A stretch of DNA of 64,000 nucleotides from Gammaproteobacteria bacterium (GTDB taxonomy: Bacteria; Pseudomonadota; Gammaproteobacteria; Pseudomonadales; Pseudohongiellaceae): NCBI GenBank assembly GCA_018698975.1, contig JABIPQ010000109.1, forward strand, positions 22,964 through 86,963, in the 5' to 3' direction. The notes below the pieces were generated by a model, which saw only the letters and a list, made by a program, of their open reading frames with translations, did not search any database and was not told the DNA's origin. Both the position numbers and the translations under genes were made by a program. Below, one piece after another: positions 8,209-15,903 of this stretch. Position 1 is the first letter of the stretch. Each line of letters begins with the position of its first letter.

Positions 8209-9276
8209 ATGAAAACAACAATCAGCTTGGCATTACTATTAGGATTTTCATTCGTCGCATCTGCACAACAGCCGTCATCTACTTTTGATCGTGGTAATTT
8301 ACTACAGGCGAGGCTGGATCCCCGCTTTGCTGATGTCATTGCTGGCTGCAACATTGCTCCGCCGTCTATTCAATTTGGTGAAGGGCCAGATGACAGTTCA
8401 TCACCACCGATGCCAAGCCTGCCCGCCGCATCATCTATTCCAGGTGTTATTCAGGGCGGCAAAGTCTGGCAAGTGGTATGGCGTTGGCATGGCAATAATG
8501 CTGACGGCCCCATTGCTGGTGAAAATGGCACCATGCAATTCGCCAACAATGATGCTGGCAATGTCATGGAACTGGATCCTGAAACCGGGCTGGCCCGCAT
8601 TATTCATGATGACATTAATGTTGCCGGTGCGGTTTCGCGCAGCAAGAACGGTGCACTATATGTTGCTACCCGCGGTATCGGCACCGGCATCGAGCAACTG
8701 GAGCCGGAACGAAAAATACTCACCAATACCTTCAACGGCGAGCCATTGGAATGCGTCGGCGGGGTCATGAATGACCTCACCGTGGATGCCAAAGGCGGCG
8801 TTTATTTTTCCATCTCCGGCACCGGTGTGTTTTATGCAGATGCGCAGGGCAATACCAGCACCTACGGGGATGTTCCGGGTGCCAACGGCATTATCCTCAG
8901 CGCCGATGAACAAACACTCTATGCCACCAATGGCGGCACCGTGGTGGCCTTTGATGTTGAGGCAGACGGGTCTTTAACCAAGCAACGTGACTTTGGTCAG
9001 TTGCAAGGTGGTCAGGGTGGTGATGGTTCTGCCATAGACAGCGAAGGCCGTTTGTATGTGGCGACCGGTCGCTCTGCCGATGTATTTGCACCCGATGGCA
9101 CCTTTTTGGGTTCTATCCCGGGTCCCGAGGGCATGCATGGTGTAGCTTTTGGTGGGAAAGATAAAAAGACGCTTTACGGCATCGTCTTTTACGGCTCATG
9201 GGGAACCCAGGCTGCGCGTAATGCTATTGTTGCTATTGACACTATTGCGCAGGGTTATATGGGACGCGAAAAGTAA
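8209..9276 (+). CDS. Exported SMP-30/gluconolactonase-like beta-propeller protein
   Basis: The 355-residue product begins with a signal peptide (MKTTISLALLLGFSFVASAQQ), preceded by an AGAGGC ribosome site. The rest reads as an SMP-30/LRE-type six-bladed propeller: EGPDDSSS near 60, FANNDAGNVMELDPETG, GAVSRSKNGALYVATRG, CVGGVMNDLTVDAKGGVYFS, ANGIILSADEQTLYATNGG and GDGSAIDSEGRLYVATG. Family members hydrolyse sugar lactones using a divalent metal. The NDLTVD motif is where a metal-binding Asn/Asp is usually found. Export and the GntP (gluconate-type) permease next door fit lactone-to-aldonate use, which is inference. Confidence 0.85.
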   Translation: MKTTISLALLLGFSFVASAQQPSSTFDRGNLLQARLDPRFADVIAGCNIAPPSIQFGEGPDDSSSPPMPSLPAASSIPGVIQGGKVWQVVWRWHGNNADGPIAGENGTMQFANNDAGNVMELDPETGLARIIHDDINVAGAVSRSKNGALYVATRGIGTGIEQLEPERKILTNTFNGEPLECVGGVMNDLTVDAKGGVYFSISGTGVFYADAQGNTSTYGDVPGANGIILSADEQTLYATNGGTVVAFDVEADGSLTKQRDFGQLQGGQGGDGSAIDSEGRLYVATGRSADVFAPDGTFLGSIPGPEGMHGVAFGGKDKKTLYGIVFYGSWGTQAARNAIVAIDTIAQGYMGREK

Positions 9277-9285
9277 AAGGCAGTC

Positions 9286-9345
9286 ACAAGTCGCAAGTCG
9301 TAAGCAGGACAAATAGGCCGGAAGCGCGCAGCGATGTCCGGCATG
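9286..9345. repeat. Heptad array fused to REP-like palindrome (copy A2)
   Basis: The units ACAAGTC, GCAAGTC, GTAAGCA and GGACAAA run in register to TAGGCCGGA, and the A-type palindrome (GGCCGGA ... TCCGGC) follows at 9314-9342. It is the first of two such composites in the gap before gntP. Confidence 0.8.
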
Positions 9346-9430
9346 AAGGCACAAAATACAAGGTACAAGTGAAAAGTAGGGCGAAAGAAGGTCGCAGGCC
9401 GATATCCGCCAAAGCGATAGCAAATCGCCC
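9346..9430. repeat. Heptad array fused to REP-like palindrome (copy B4)
   Basis: The units ACAAAAT, ACAAGGT, ACAAGTG and AAAAGTA lead into GGGCGAAAGAAGG and the B-type palindrome (9376-9410). The inner stem here is GGTC-GCA-GGCC, still pairable through a G-T wobble. A distal hairpin of the GCGAT...ATCGC type follows to 9430. Confidence 0.8.
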
Positions 9431-9463
9431 TGGCTAAAATAAATAACACCAAGGGGTTTTGTT

Positions 9464-10828
9464 TTGGATCCATCCACAGCGGTCAATATGAATGCAGCGG
9501 TCTCCCTCGGTGGTTTTGCTGTTTTAATTTTTCTTCTGCTTTTTCTCATCGCAAAATGGAAATGGCATGTGTTTTTTGCTCTGCTGATTCCCATTATGTT
9601 GTTCGGCATTCTGCCGGGGGTTCAACAAAATAATTTCATTGATGCTTTTGAAACCGGTTTTGGTAATACCCTTGGCGGTATCGGCGTGGTCATCGTGCTG
9701 GGCTCCATCATTGCCGAGGCGTTAAAGCATACTGGCGCGATTCAGGTGATCACCAAATCCATGGTGAACCTGGTGGGCTCCAAACGTATGCCGCTGGCGC
9801 TGACCCTGACAGGTTTCATTATCGGTATCGCGATTTTTTCCGATGTCGCCTTTGTTATTCTCAATCCGCTGGTGCATTCCTCTGCGCGCGCCATGAGTGT
9901 GGGGATCGCGGTAATGTCCACCGGTTTGGTGGGTGCGCTGCAGTTAACTCATGCCATCGTTCCGCCTACCCCCGGACCACTGGCTGCCGCAGCGCTGCTT
10001 GGCGCCGACATTGGCAAAACCATTATTTTTGGTTCCGTTGCCTGTCTGCTGGGTAGCTTGAGTTGTTGGGCCTGGGGAGTGTATGTTGCCGGACCGCGCA
10101 TCAAGACCATGGGCTCCGAAGAATTTAAAGATATCGATTTTTCTGCAGATGACACGCGGCAATTACCCAGCACCCTGAGTTCCTATACACCAATCGTCAT
10201 TCCCATCGTGCTGATTGGCATGCAAAGTGTGGTGGCGTTGACCTTTCCTGACGGACATATTCTGAAAACAATCTTCACTTATCTGGGCTGGCCGGTGGTG
10301 GCGCTGTCCATCGGTGTCTGGCTGGCCTATCGCAATATCACCAACGAAGCGGACCGCACCAATGCCAAAGACAAGTGGGTAGAGGAAGGCCTGCGCACCT
10401 CGGCAATGATTCTGGTGGTCACAGGTCTGGGCGGTAGTCTGAGTGCTATTCTGCGTGGCACTCCGGCAGTAGATTTTATTGCCGGCGCCTTTGCTGATTA
10501 TGGTTTGCCCACAATCCTGTTGCCATTTGCCCTGGGCATTATCGGCAATATGATCACCGGTTCCACCACAGTGGGGGTGATCACGGCTGCCTCATTGTCT
10601 GCCCCCATGCTTGGCACTTTGGGCCTGTCGCCGGAAGCGGCAATGCTGTCCGGCGCCAGTGGCTCGGTAATTATCAAGTATGTGAACTCCAGTTATTTCT
10701 GGATATGCACCTCCCTTACCAAACTTAGTGTAGCCGATGCCGTGTTCAGCTATGGCGGTGCCACCCTGGTGGGTGGCCTGGTATCCTTTGCCACGGTGTG
10801 TGTGCTGTGGTCAGTGGGATTGATTTAG
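9464..10828 (+). CDS. GntP-family permease (TTG start)
   Basis: An inner-membrane carrier of the gluconate:H+ symporter family, 454 residues with about 12 hydrophobic segments. GFGNTLGGIGVVIVLGSIIAEAL near 55-80 and the HAIVPPTPGPLAAAALLGADIG region (about 165-185) are family hallmarks. The start is a TTG at 9464: AAGGGG (9451-9456) sits 7 bases upstream, and the next in-frame ATG (9488) has no such site. Aldonates or related hydroxyacids are the usual substrates. With the SMP-30-like protein upstream, uptake of an aldonate is plausible. A second GntP gene lies at 19376-20713. Confidence 0.92.
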   Translation: MDPSTAVNMNAAVSLGGFAVLIFLLLFLIAKWKWHVFFALLIPIMLFGILPGVQQNNFIDAFETGFGNTLGGIGVVIVLGSIIAEALKHTGAIQVITKSMVNLVGSKRMPLALTLTGFIIGIAIFSDVAFVILNPLVHSSARAMSVGIAVMSTGLVGALQLTHAIVPPTPGPLAAAALLGADIGKTIIFGSVACLLGSLSCWAWGVYVAGPRIKTMGSEEFKDIDFSADDTRQLPSTLSSYTPIVIPIVLIGMQSVVALTFPDGHILKTIFTYLGWPVVALSIGVWLAYRNITNEADRTNAKDKWVEEGLRTSAMILVVTGLGGSLSAILRGTPAVDFIAGAFADYGLPTILLPFALGIIGNMITGSTTVGVITAASLSAPMLGTLGLSPEAAMLSGASGSVIIKYVNSSYFWICTSLTKLSVADAVFSYGGATLVGGLVSFATVCVLWSVGLI

Positions 10829-10838
10829 AATCAACGCT

Positions 10839-10880
10839 GAAAGCGGAAAGCGAAAAGTGAAAAGTGAAAAGTGAAAAGTG
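10839..10880. repeat. Heptad tandem array after gntP
   Basis: Six consecutive 7-bp units: GAAAGCG twice, then AAAAGTG four times, then AAAAAGT as a decayed unit. No palindrome follows, so this is an array without its usual partner. Confidence 0.8.
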
Positions 10881-10986
10881 AAAAAGTACAAATTAAATTT
10901 AAAACTCACTCTGAGCATACTAATCAATTCTGCATCAAGTAAGGTTGATCTGGAATCAGCCCGAGATTGATACTGGATTTATCAAA

Positions 10987-11250
10987 TTAAATGCCGCTAA
11001 TAGCAAAATCCAGTGACTGCAGAATGTTTTCCCTGAAGTGAGATAGTGACTCTATTGGTTTTGTTAAAAGCTTCGCTGGCACAGGTGAAATCTGTGGCGT
11101 AATAATTAGTAATAGCTTTTCGTCCCGATAGGTAATCTCGGGTGTTAGTTTATCCATCGCATGATAATTAAATAATGCTGCATTACCAAGTGGCAGCACG
11201 ATGCGTGTCGCTATTTCAGAAAGAAATGCACTTTGAATATTGACCAGTTA
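10987..11250 (-). pseudogene. C-terminal gene remnant beside the IS
   Basis: An open frame on the minus strand runs from a stop codon at about 11250 to the stop at 10987 without an ATG; only an internal GTG (11199) could start it. The 80-odd residues (IATRIVLPLGNAALFNYHAMD, then LLLIITPQISPVPAKLL, then SHFRENILQSL) look like the end of a folded protein. The order of a hydrophobic strand with LGNxA, a TPxxSP turn and an HFxxN helix weakly recalls uracil-DNA-glycosylase-fold C-termini. The key His is replaced by Gln. It abuts the left end of the IS, but its 5' part is not found on the other side of the IS, so it is probably a decayed fragment. Confidence 0.35.
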
Positions 11251-11279
11251 AGGATAAAGTTTTCGACTTGTCTTTTATC

Positions 11280-11296
11280 CGACTTAGGCTGACAGT
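11280..11296 (+). repeat. IS left inverted repeat core
   Basis: CGACTTAGGCTGACAGT. It matches the complement of the right-end core at 12244-12260 except for two central bases (CT versus TA). Confidence 0.75.
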
Positions 11297-11302
11297 GCAT
11301 TT

Positions 11303-12207
11303 TCATCCTAACATACGTTGTTTAAGTTTCTCATAAGGTGTTTTTCCCATATGCGCAGAATGAGGTCTTAGGAAGTTATAGTAGTCCTCCCACTGGGCGA
11401 GTTTTTTCGTAGGTTAACATCGCCGGTATATTCAAGAATCTGGTAGAACTCACGCTGATCTGTTAGGTGGGATCGCTCCACTTTTCCATTTAATCGCGGT
11501 GTTGCCGGTTTGATGTAAACATGCAACATATCCAGGTCGGCGATATGCCAATGGAATTTAGTTTGGAATTCATGACCATTATCAGTGCGTATCGTTTTTA
11601 TTCTGAAAGGAAATTTATCAACCACATAATTGATAAAATCAATTGAGCTGGATTGAGTATGCTGCTGATAGATCTTAAGCGCTCTGATGCGTGTGCAGTC
11701 ATCAATGGCCGTATACTGAAACCGTTTGATGCGCCTTCCTAGTTTATCCTTAAAAAATAGAAACTTAACATCTACTTGAACGTGATGCCCAGGCACTCTT
11801 TTCTCGTAGCGTTTAAACTTGTTACGGGATCGTTTTTTTATATTTTCAGGGAGTCGATTCAGTTTATTTCTGACTAAAACGTTGTAACAACCATTACGAG
11901 ATAACTTGATATTGTGGTAGCGCTGAAGATGCCACACGATCATATCTGGTCCAAAATGATAGGTAGATCTCAAGTAAACTACTTTCTCTTCTATGGCTTT
12001 GGGGACACGTAATTTATGATTTTCCGGGCAAGGTCGACTATCAATTAGGCCTTTTTCTCCACGGGATTCATAAGCTCGCTTCCATGTATAAAATGTTTCC
12101 CGACATATCCCAAAATAACGGCATGTCTTGGCAATGTTGCCGATCTCTTTTGCATGATTTAATACTTTTAACTTTCTGGATATATCGTGCTCTGCTCTCC
12201 GGTTCAT
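11303..12207 (-). CDS. IS481-family transposase, two frames joined at A AAA AAC
   Basis: A DDE transposase. The first frame (12207 to a stop at 11368, 279 residues) has an N-terminal helix-turn-helix (IAKTCRYFGICRETFYTWKRAY, about 25-46). The integrase core holds the catalytic residues in HVQVDVKFL, IRTDNGHEF and NGKVERSH. AGGAG lies 8 bases before ATG 12207. After Lys268 the frame leaves the family: the tail NSPSGRTTITS is out of frame. The -1 frame from 11401 continues properly with LAQWEDYYNFLRPHSAHMG and MGKTPYEKLKQRMLG to a stop at 11303, giving about 301 residues in total. The switch falls exactly on A AAA AAC (11401-11407) in the phase used for programmed -1 frameshifting. A one-base loss in the A-run is the alternative. 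Confidence 0.85.
11401..11407 (-). other. A AAA AAC slippery heptamer in transposase
   Basis: On the minus strand the codons read CGA AAA AAC, placing the heptamer in the X XXY YYZ phase. A -1 slip yields the correct IS481 C-terminus. No obvious stimulatory hairpin was identified downstream. Confidence 0.6.
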
Positions 12208-12243
12208 TGTTCTCGACTCCTATATAGATAAATAACAGTATAA

Positions 12244-12260
12244 ACTGTCTACCTAAGTCG
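12244..12260 (-). repeat. IS right inverted repeat core
   Basis: ACTGTCTACCTAAGTCG on the plus strand. Its complement aligns with 11280-11296 over CGACTTAGG and GACAGT. Confidence 0.75.
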
Positions 12261-12310
12261 AGATTTTTATAGCTTGAGTTAATAATTAAAAAATAAACAG
12301 GAAAATAAAA

Positions 12311-12664
12311 ATGGCGCATAAAATAAATTGGTTTGATATTCCGGTTACAGACATGGAGCGAGCCGTTGGTTTTTATACCAATGTATTGGATTTGGGTATC
12401 GCGGAAGAATTTCCAGGGGTGTCGGTATTCTCCCATGAAGAAGATGAAGTGGCGGGTTGTCTATTTACCAGTGAGGATGCCAAGCCTTCTACCAACGGCA
12501 TTCTTGTATATTTCAATGTCGACGGCCGACTGCAGGAAGCGGTGGATATGGTGGAAGATTTTGGCGGCAATATTGAACAGGGTGCCCACGAAATAGGCAA
12601 TTTTGGCCAACGCGCATTGGTTATCGACAGTGAAGGCAATCGTATTGCCTTGCATTCGGTATAG
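12311..12664 (+). CDS. VOC (glyoxalase/bleomycin-resistance fold) protein
   Basis: A 117-residue single-domain vicinal-oxygen-chelate protein of the short cytosolic type. HKINWFDIPVTDMERAVGFYTNVL at the N-terminus is the classic first beta-alpha unit. GILVYFNVDGRLQEAVDMV starts the second module, and RALVIDSEGNRIALHSV closes it with the metal-ligand Asp/Glu region. AGGAAAA lies upstream of ATG 12311. The substrate cannot be deduced. The start codon sits about 40 bases from the IS right end, so the IS insertion may have replaced its promoter. Confidence 0.9.
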   Translation: MAHKINWFDIPVTDMERAVGFYTNVLDLGIAEEFPGVSVFSHEEDEVAGCLFTSEDAKPSTNGILVYFNVDGRLQEAVDMVEDFGGNIEQGAHEIGNFGQRALVIDSEGNRIALHSV

Positions 12665-12762
12665 AAAAACAAAAAAAGGATTGATATTTTTCAGCGAATG
12701 AACAGAATAAGACAAACATTCTAAAACAGACTCAATCCGGCACAAGCAGTATACATCAACCC

Positions 12763-12793
12763 ATAGGCCGGAAGAGTGCAGCGATGTCTGGCA
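12763..12793. repeat. REP-like palindrome (copy A3)
   Basis: ATAGGCCGGAAGAGTGCAGC then GATGTCTGGCA. It is an A-type copy with one stem change (TCTGGC for TCCGGC), without a heptad array before it. Confidence 0.75.
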
Positions 12794-12838
12794 AAAACGA
12801 CGCAAATAAAAATTAATCAAGTGATCAGGGAGAACCCC

Positions 12839-13753
12839 ATGTCCAACAAAGAAAGACGCACAGTCCCCCGCGAAGCAGTTCAGCTTTACGACGAGTTCAT
12901 CCACGGCGAAATCGATCGCCGCTCTTTCCTCAATGGCCTGAAAAAGTTTGCCGTCGCCGGTCTGACGACCAGCGCCATTGCAGATGCACTGATGCCAGAC
13001 TATGCCATGGGGCAGCAGGTCTCCCGCGATGATGAACGTATCCGCGCCGAATATGTCCCCCTGCCTTCTCCTGAAGGACATGGATATATTCGAGGATATT
13101 TGGTACGACCCTTCAGCGCCGACAGCCGCTCTGCACAATCAACCCCACTACCGGGTATTGTTGTGGTTCATGAAAACCGCGGCCTTAATCCCCACACCGA
13201 AGACGTAGCAAGACGCCTGGCACTACAAAATTTTATGACCTTCGCACCAGACGTACTCACCTCGGTAGGTGGCTACCCCGGTGACGACTATCAAGGCGGA
13301 CAATTGTTCAGTCAGCTCGATGGTGACAAACGTTTCGAAGATATAGTCGCCGCAGCCCTGTGGCTGAAAAATCGCGAGGATTGCACCGGCAAGATCGGTA
13401 TTACCGGGTTCTGCTACGGTGGTGGCGTCTCCAATCAAATGGCCGTTCGCCTGGGTTCCGACCTTGCTGCAGCGGTGCCTTTCTATGGTGGTGCAGCACC
13501 CCTGGACCAGGTGTCAAACATCAAGGCAGCGATACAGGTTCAGCACGGTGGACTCGACGCACGCCTGGTCGGCGCATGGCCTGCCTACCAGCAAGCACTG
13601 GCAGCCGCCGGCGTTACCCATGAAGGACATATTCATGAGAATTCTGTGCACGGTTTCTTTAATGATGCCACTCCGGAACGCTACAACGAAGTGGAAGCGA
13701 CGCTAGCCTGGGAGCAGATGGTGGGATGGTTTAATACTCACCTCAGGGCTTAA
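12839..13753 (+). CDS. Exported dienelactone-hydrolase-family protein
   Basis: An alpha/beta hydrolase of the DLH family, 304 residues. The N-terminus holds a twin-arginine-like signal (DRRSFLNGLKKFAVAGL, arginines at 27-28), so the enzyme is probably exported folded. HENRG at 111-115 fits the family oxyanion Glu position. GFCYGG at 190-195 holds nucleophile Cys192, HGGLD supplies Asp240 and HGFFND supplies His271, completing a Cys-Asp-His triad. ATG 12839 follows AGGGAGA; an upstream in-frame GTG lies inside REP sequence and is rejected. It is followed 5 bases later by a DUF6152 gene and then a GST, an apparent three-gene operon. DLH relatives open lactones of ring-cleavage pathways. Confidence 0.9.
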   Translation: MSNKERRTVPREAVQLYDEFIHGEIDRRSFLNGLKKFAVAGLTTSAIADALMPDYAMGQQVSRDDERIRAEYVPLPSPEGHGYIRGYLVRPFSADSRSAQSTPLPGIVVVHENRGLNPHTEDVARRLALQNFMTFAPDVLTSVGGYPGDDYQGGQLFSQLDGDKRFEDIVAAALWLKNREDCTGKIGITGFCYGGGVSNQMAVRLGSDLAAAVPFYGGAAPLDQVSNIKAAIQVQHGGLDARLVGAWPAYQQALAAAGVTHEGHIHENSVHGFFNDATPERYNEVEATLAWEQMVGWFNTHLRA

Positions 13754-13758
13754 GAAAA

Positions 13759-14901
13759 ATGAACAGGGTGAATATCACAGCCATGGCGTGTGGGCTGGCC
13801 TTCTTTGCTGTCGCGCCCCTTTCGGCGCTGGCGCACCATGGTTTTGGTCGTTTCGATCCGAATACGGAGATTCAACTGGAAGGCACCCTCACCAAGCTCG
13901 AATTTGTGAATCCCCATTCCTATGTCTATTTTGAAGCAGTTGAGCCTGATGGAAGTGTCCGGGAAATGGGCTGTGAGATGCGTGCCGCCACCGTGCTGCG
14001 CCGTTCAGGCTGGTCGCCCGAACTCTTTATCAAGGGGGCGCACATCGTCGTTTCTGGCAATCCACATCGCGACGATCCCTCATCCTGTTATGTAGAAACA
14101 TTGGCCATCGGCGCGGCGCCGATGCTTGAACGTTACCAGCAGCTGAATGAAGATGACTCGGCAGCGCAAGCAGTGCATGACTTACGTTTGTCCGATGGCA
14201 CACCCAATATCTTTGGTGACTGGGCGCAGGAGCAATACCTGATGGCCCAGCCAAAGGTAGTGGGTGCACGCGGTGTGCTGGTACCAAAAAGCATGGTGGC
14301 AGGGGTCGAGTCTGGCGAGATTAATCCCTCGGACGCACCGAATGCCGGCTGGGGTGCCCGGCCCGTGACGTTGACCACAGCGGGTGAAGCGGCAGCAGAC
14401 GTGTTGCGTAACCAGCCCCCGGAAGAAAACCCGCGCATGACTTGCCAGATTACCAGCATCCTTTTCGACTGGGTTTTTGACGGTCCCATCAATCGCATAA
14501 GCCGGGAAGAAGACCGGATAATCATGGCATATGGCCGCGACCTGACCCGCACCATCCATATGGCCCTGGCAGAGCATCCCGGCAATATTGCAGCTAGCCG
14601 TGGCGGCCATTCAATCGGCCACTGGCAAGGCGACACCCTTATTGTCGATAGCATTGGCTTTCTGCCGGGCAGACTTGTCGGCAATGTTCCGCACAGTGAT
14701 GGGCTGCATATCGTTGAACGTTTTTCTCTCGACACTGCCAGCATGGCATTGAAACGTGAATACACTGCTGAAGATCCCGTTTATTTTGAGGATCAGTACA
14801 AGGGAGCGGATATCGTGATGTTGGCAGATGCACCGTTTGCTGTTGATCAGTGCAAAGAGCTTGCCTACGAGTACACCACCGGGGCGGAAGAAAGAGAATA
14901 A
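13759..14901 (+). CDS. Periplasmic DUF6152-domain protein, two-domain form
   Basis: A 380-residue exported protein of unknown function. The signal peptide ends at SALA, so the mature chain would begin His-His (26-27, HHGFGRFD). The N-terminal DUF6152 domain (about 26-115) includes NPH at 51-53. The C-terminal region (about 150-375) has MTCQI near 227-231 and HSIGHWQGDTLIVDS at 284-298, a motif shared with three other proteins here (16983, 37213, 38326). It is the second gene of the DLH-DUF6152-GST operon. The conserved N-terminal histidines suggest metal binding, which is inference. Confidence 0.85.
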   Translation: MNRVNITAMACGLAFFAVAPLSALAHHGFGRFDPNTEIQLEGTLTKLEFVNPHSYVYFEAVEPDGSVREMGCEMRAATVLRRSGWSPELFIKGAHIVVSGNPHRDDPSSCYVETLAIGAAPMLERYQQLNEDDSAAQAVHDLRLSDGTPNIFGDWAQEQYLMAQPKVVGARGVLVPKSMVAGVESGEINPSDAPNAGWGARPVTLTTAGEAAADVLRNQPPEENPRMTCQITSILFDWVFDGPINRISREEDRIIMAYGRDLTRTIHMALAEHPGNIAASRGGHSIGHWQGDTLIVDSIGFLPGRLVGNVPHSDGLHIVERFSLDTASMALKREYTAEDPVYFEDQYKGADIVMLADAPFAVDQCKELAYEYTTGAEERE

Positions 14902-14921
14902 TTAAATTAAGAGAGTAAGGG

Positions 14922-15545
14922 ATGATTTTTTTCTATGCACCAAAAGCCTGTTCATTTGCCTCCCATCTTGCCCTGGAGCATGTGGGGGCAAAGTATGAAG
15001 CGCATCGCCTGGATTTTTCCAAAAACCAGCAAAGAGAAGATGAATACCTGAACATGAACCCTAAAGGCCGGGTGCCTGCACTGCTGACTGACCAGGGGCT
15101 CATTACGGAAAACATCGCCATTCTGGCATTTATTGCACAAAGCTATCCGGAAGCGAAATTGGCTCCGGTAGATGACCCATTCCAGTTTTCCCGGGTGCAG
15201 GCCTTTAATAGTTATTTGTCCTCGACAGTGCATGTGGCGCATGCTCATAACTATAGAGGTTATCGCTGGGTCAATGCAGACGATACCCACTCGATAGAAG
15301 CGATGAAGGCAAAAGTACCCGCCACTATGACAGAGTGCTTTCAAATAATTGAAGACACTATGATTGAGGGGCCCTGGGTGATGGGGGAGAACTACACTAT
15401 TTGTGATATGTATTTATTTACTATTTGCCAATGGCTGGAAGGCGACGGGGTTGATATTAATCTGTTTCCTAAAGTGGCTAATCATTTTCAGCGTATGAAT
15501 GAAGATGCTGTAGTACAACGGGTTAAGGCGAAGGAACTTGTGTAA
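14922..15545 (+). CDS. Glutathione S-transferase family protein
   Basis: A 207-residue cytosolic GST. The thioredoxin-fold domain (1-80) shows MIFFYAPKACSFASHLALEH, the beta-class N-terminus with a Cys/Ser active site at 10-12. NPKGRVPALLTDQGLITENIAILAFIA (about 46-72) contains the cis-Pro and the glutathione gamma-glutamyl-binding E-N motif. The all-helical C-terminal domain holds NYTICDMYLFTICQWL. It lies 20 bases after the DUF6152 gene with AGAGAGTAAGG upstream, so it is the last gene of that operon. It likely conjugates or dehalogenates a small electrophile; the substrate is unknown. Confidence 0.92.
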   Translation: MIFFYAPKACSFASHLALEHVGAKYEAHRLDFSKNQQREDEYLNMNPKGRVPALLTDQGLITENIAILAFIAQSYPEAKLAPVDDPFQFSRVQAFNSYLSSTVHVAHAHNYRGYRWVNADDTHSIEAMKAKVPATMTECFQIIEDTMIEGPWVMGENYTICDMYLFTICQWLEGDGVDINLFPKVANHFQRMNEDAVVQRVKAKELV

Positions 15546-15632
15546 TCAAGTAAGTAAAACTTTGTTTGTCCCTGAGTATTTAATTGACCAATCGTTTGGA
15601 TGTGAAATTAGTCATTCGGTAAGGAATGAGTT

Positions 15633-15806
15633 GTGAAACTTGAAAAGTGGGCCCTCATTGCAGAGGTTTTAGGTGGTGTTGCTATTCTGATATCACTGGT
15701 GGTCCGGTTGTTTTTATTTGCTACCTGGAATTTGCTTTTATATTTACTCGAGGAGTTTAGCATAGGAATGAAAGGGGTCGGAATGAAAGGGGTAAGAGTA
15801 ACTTGA
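15633..15806 (+). pseudogene. Truncated membrane-protein fragment (57 codons)
   Basis: GTG 15633 with AAGGAA upstream opens MKLEKWALIAEVLGGVAILISLVV, a widespread bacterial N-terminus with one membrane helix. After about 25 residues the frame turns into low-quality sequence, ends in repeat DNA (GMKGVGMKGVRVT) and stops at 15806. It looks like a gene broken by insertion or by repeat-driven deletion; the remainder of the gene is not in the gap. Confidence 0.45.
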
Positions 15807-15873
15807 TTCCGGCATTACTTTTATACTTTTCCGATTTCCTGTAAGAATCAAAGGGGTCAGAGCCATTTGATTA
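15765..15873. repeat. Degenerate GGGGTCAGA-type repeats
   Basis: GGAATGAAAGGGGT occurs twice with a 15-base period (15765, 15780). A copy reading AAAGGGGTCAGAGCCATTTG follows near 15850. They match the arms of the hairpin family further right but form no clear stem here. Confidence 0.55.
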
Positions 15874-15903
15874 TCAAACCTAATAGCGCTTGAATATCGT
15901 CGT

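Larger units (their letters stand above)
11268..12272 (-). mobile_element. IS481-type insertion sequence
   Basis: An element of about 1 kb with one transposase gene on the minus strand. It is bounded by imperfect inverted repeats sharing CGACTTAGG and GACAGT (11280-11296 and 12244-12260). Outward extensions are poorer; TTGTCTTTTATC on the left fits the family habit of starting near TGT. GTTAA occurs on both flanks (11247-11251 and 12278-12282) but not symmetrically, so the target duplication is not settled. The right end lies about 40 bases before the VOC gene start. Confidence 0.8.

Noticed and set aside
10839..10880. CRISPR array
   Set aside because: The repeats are contiguous 7-bp units without spacers. 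No repeat-spacer structure or cas gene occurs anywhere in the window.
12461..13138. Long minus-strand open frame of 225 codons over the VOC/DLH genes
   Set aside because: It is antisense to two clear protein families and crosses a REP palindrome; it has no family resemblance.
14133..14765. Minus-strand open frame of 210 codons inside the DUF6152 gene
   Set aside because: It is fully contained in a better-supported gene and has shadow-type composition.
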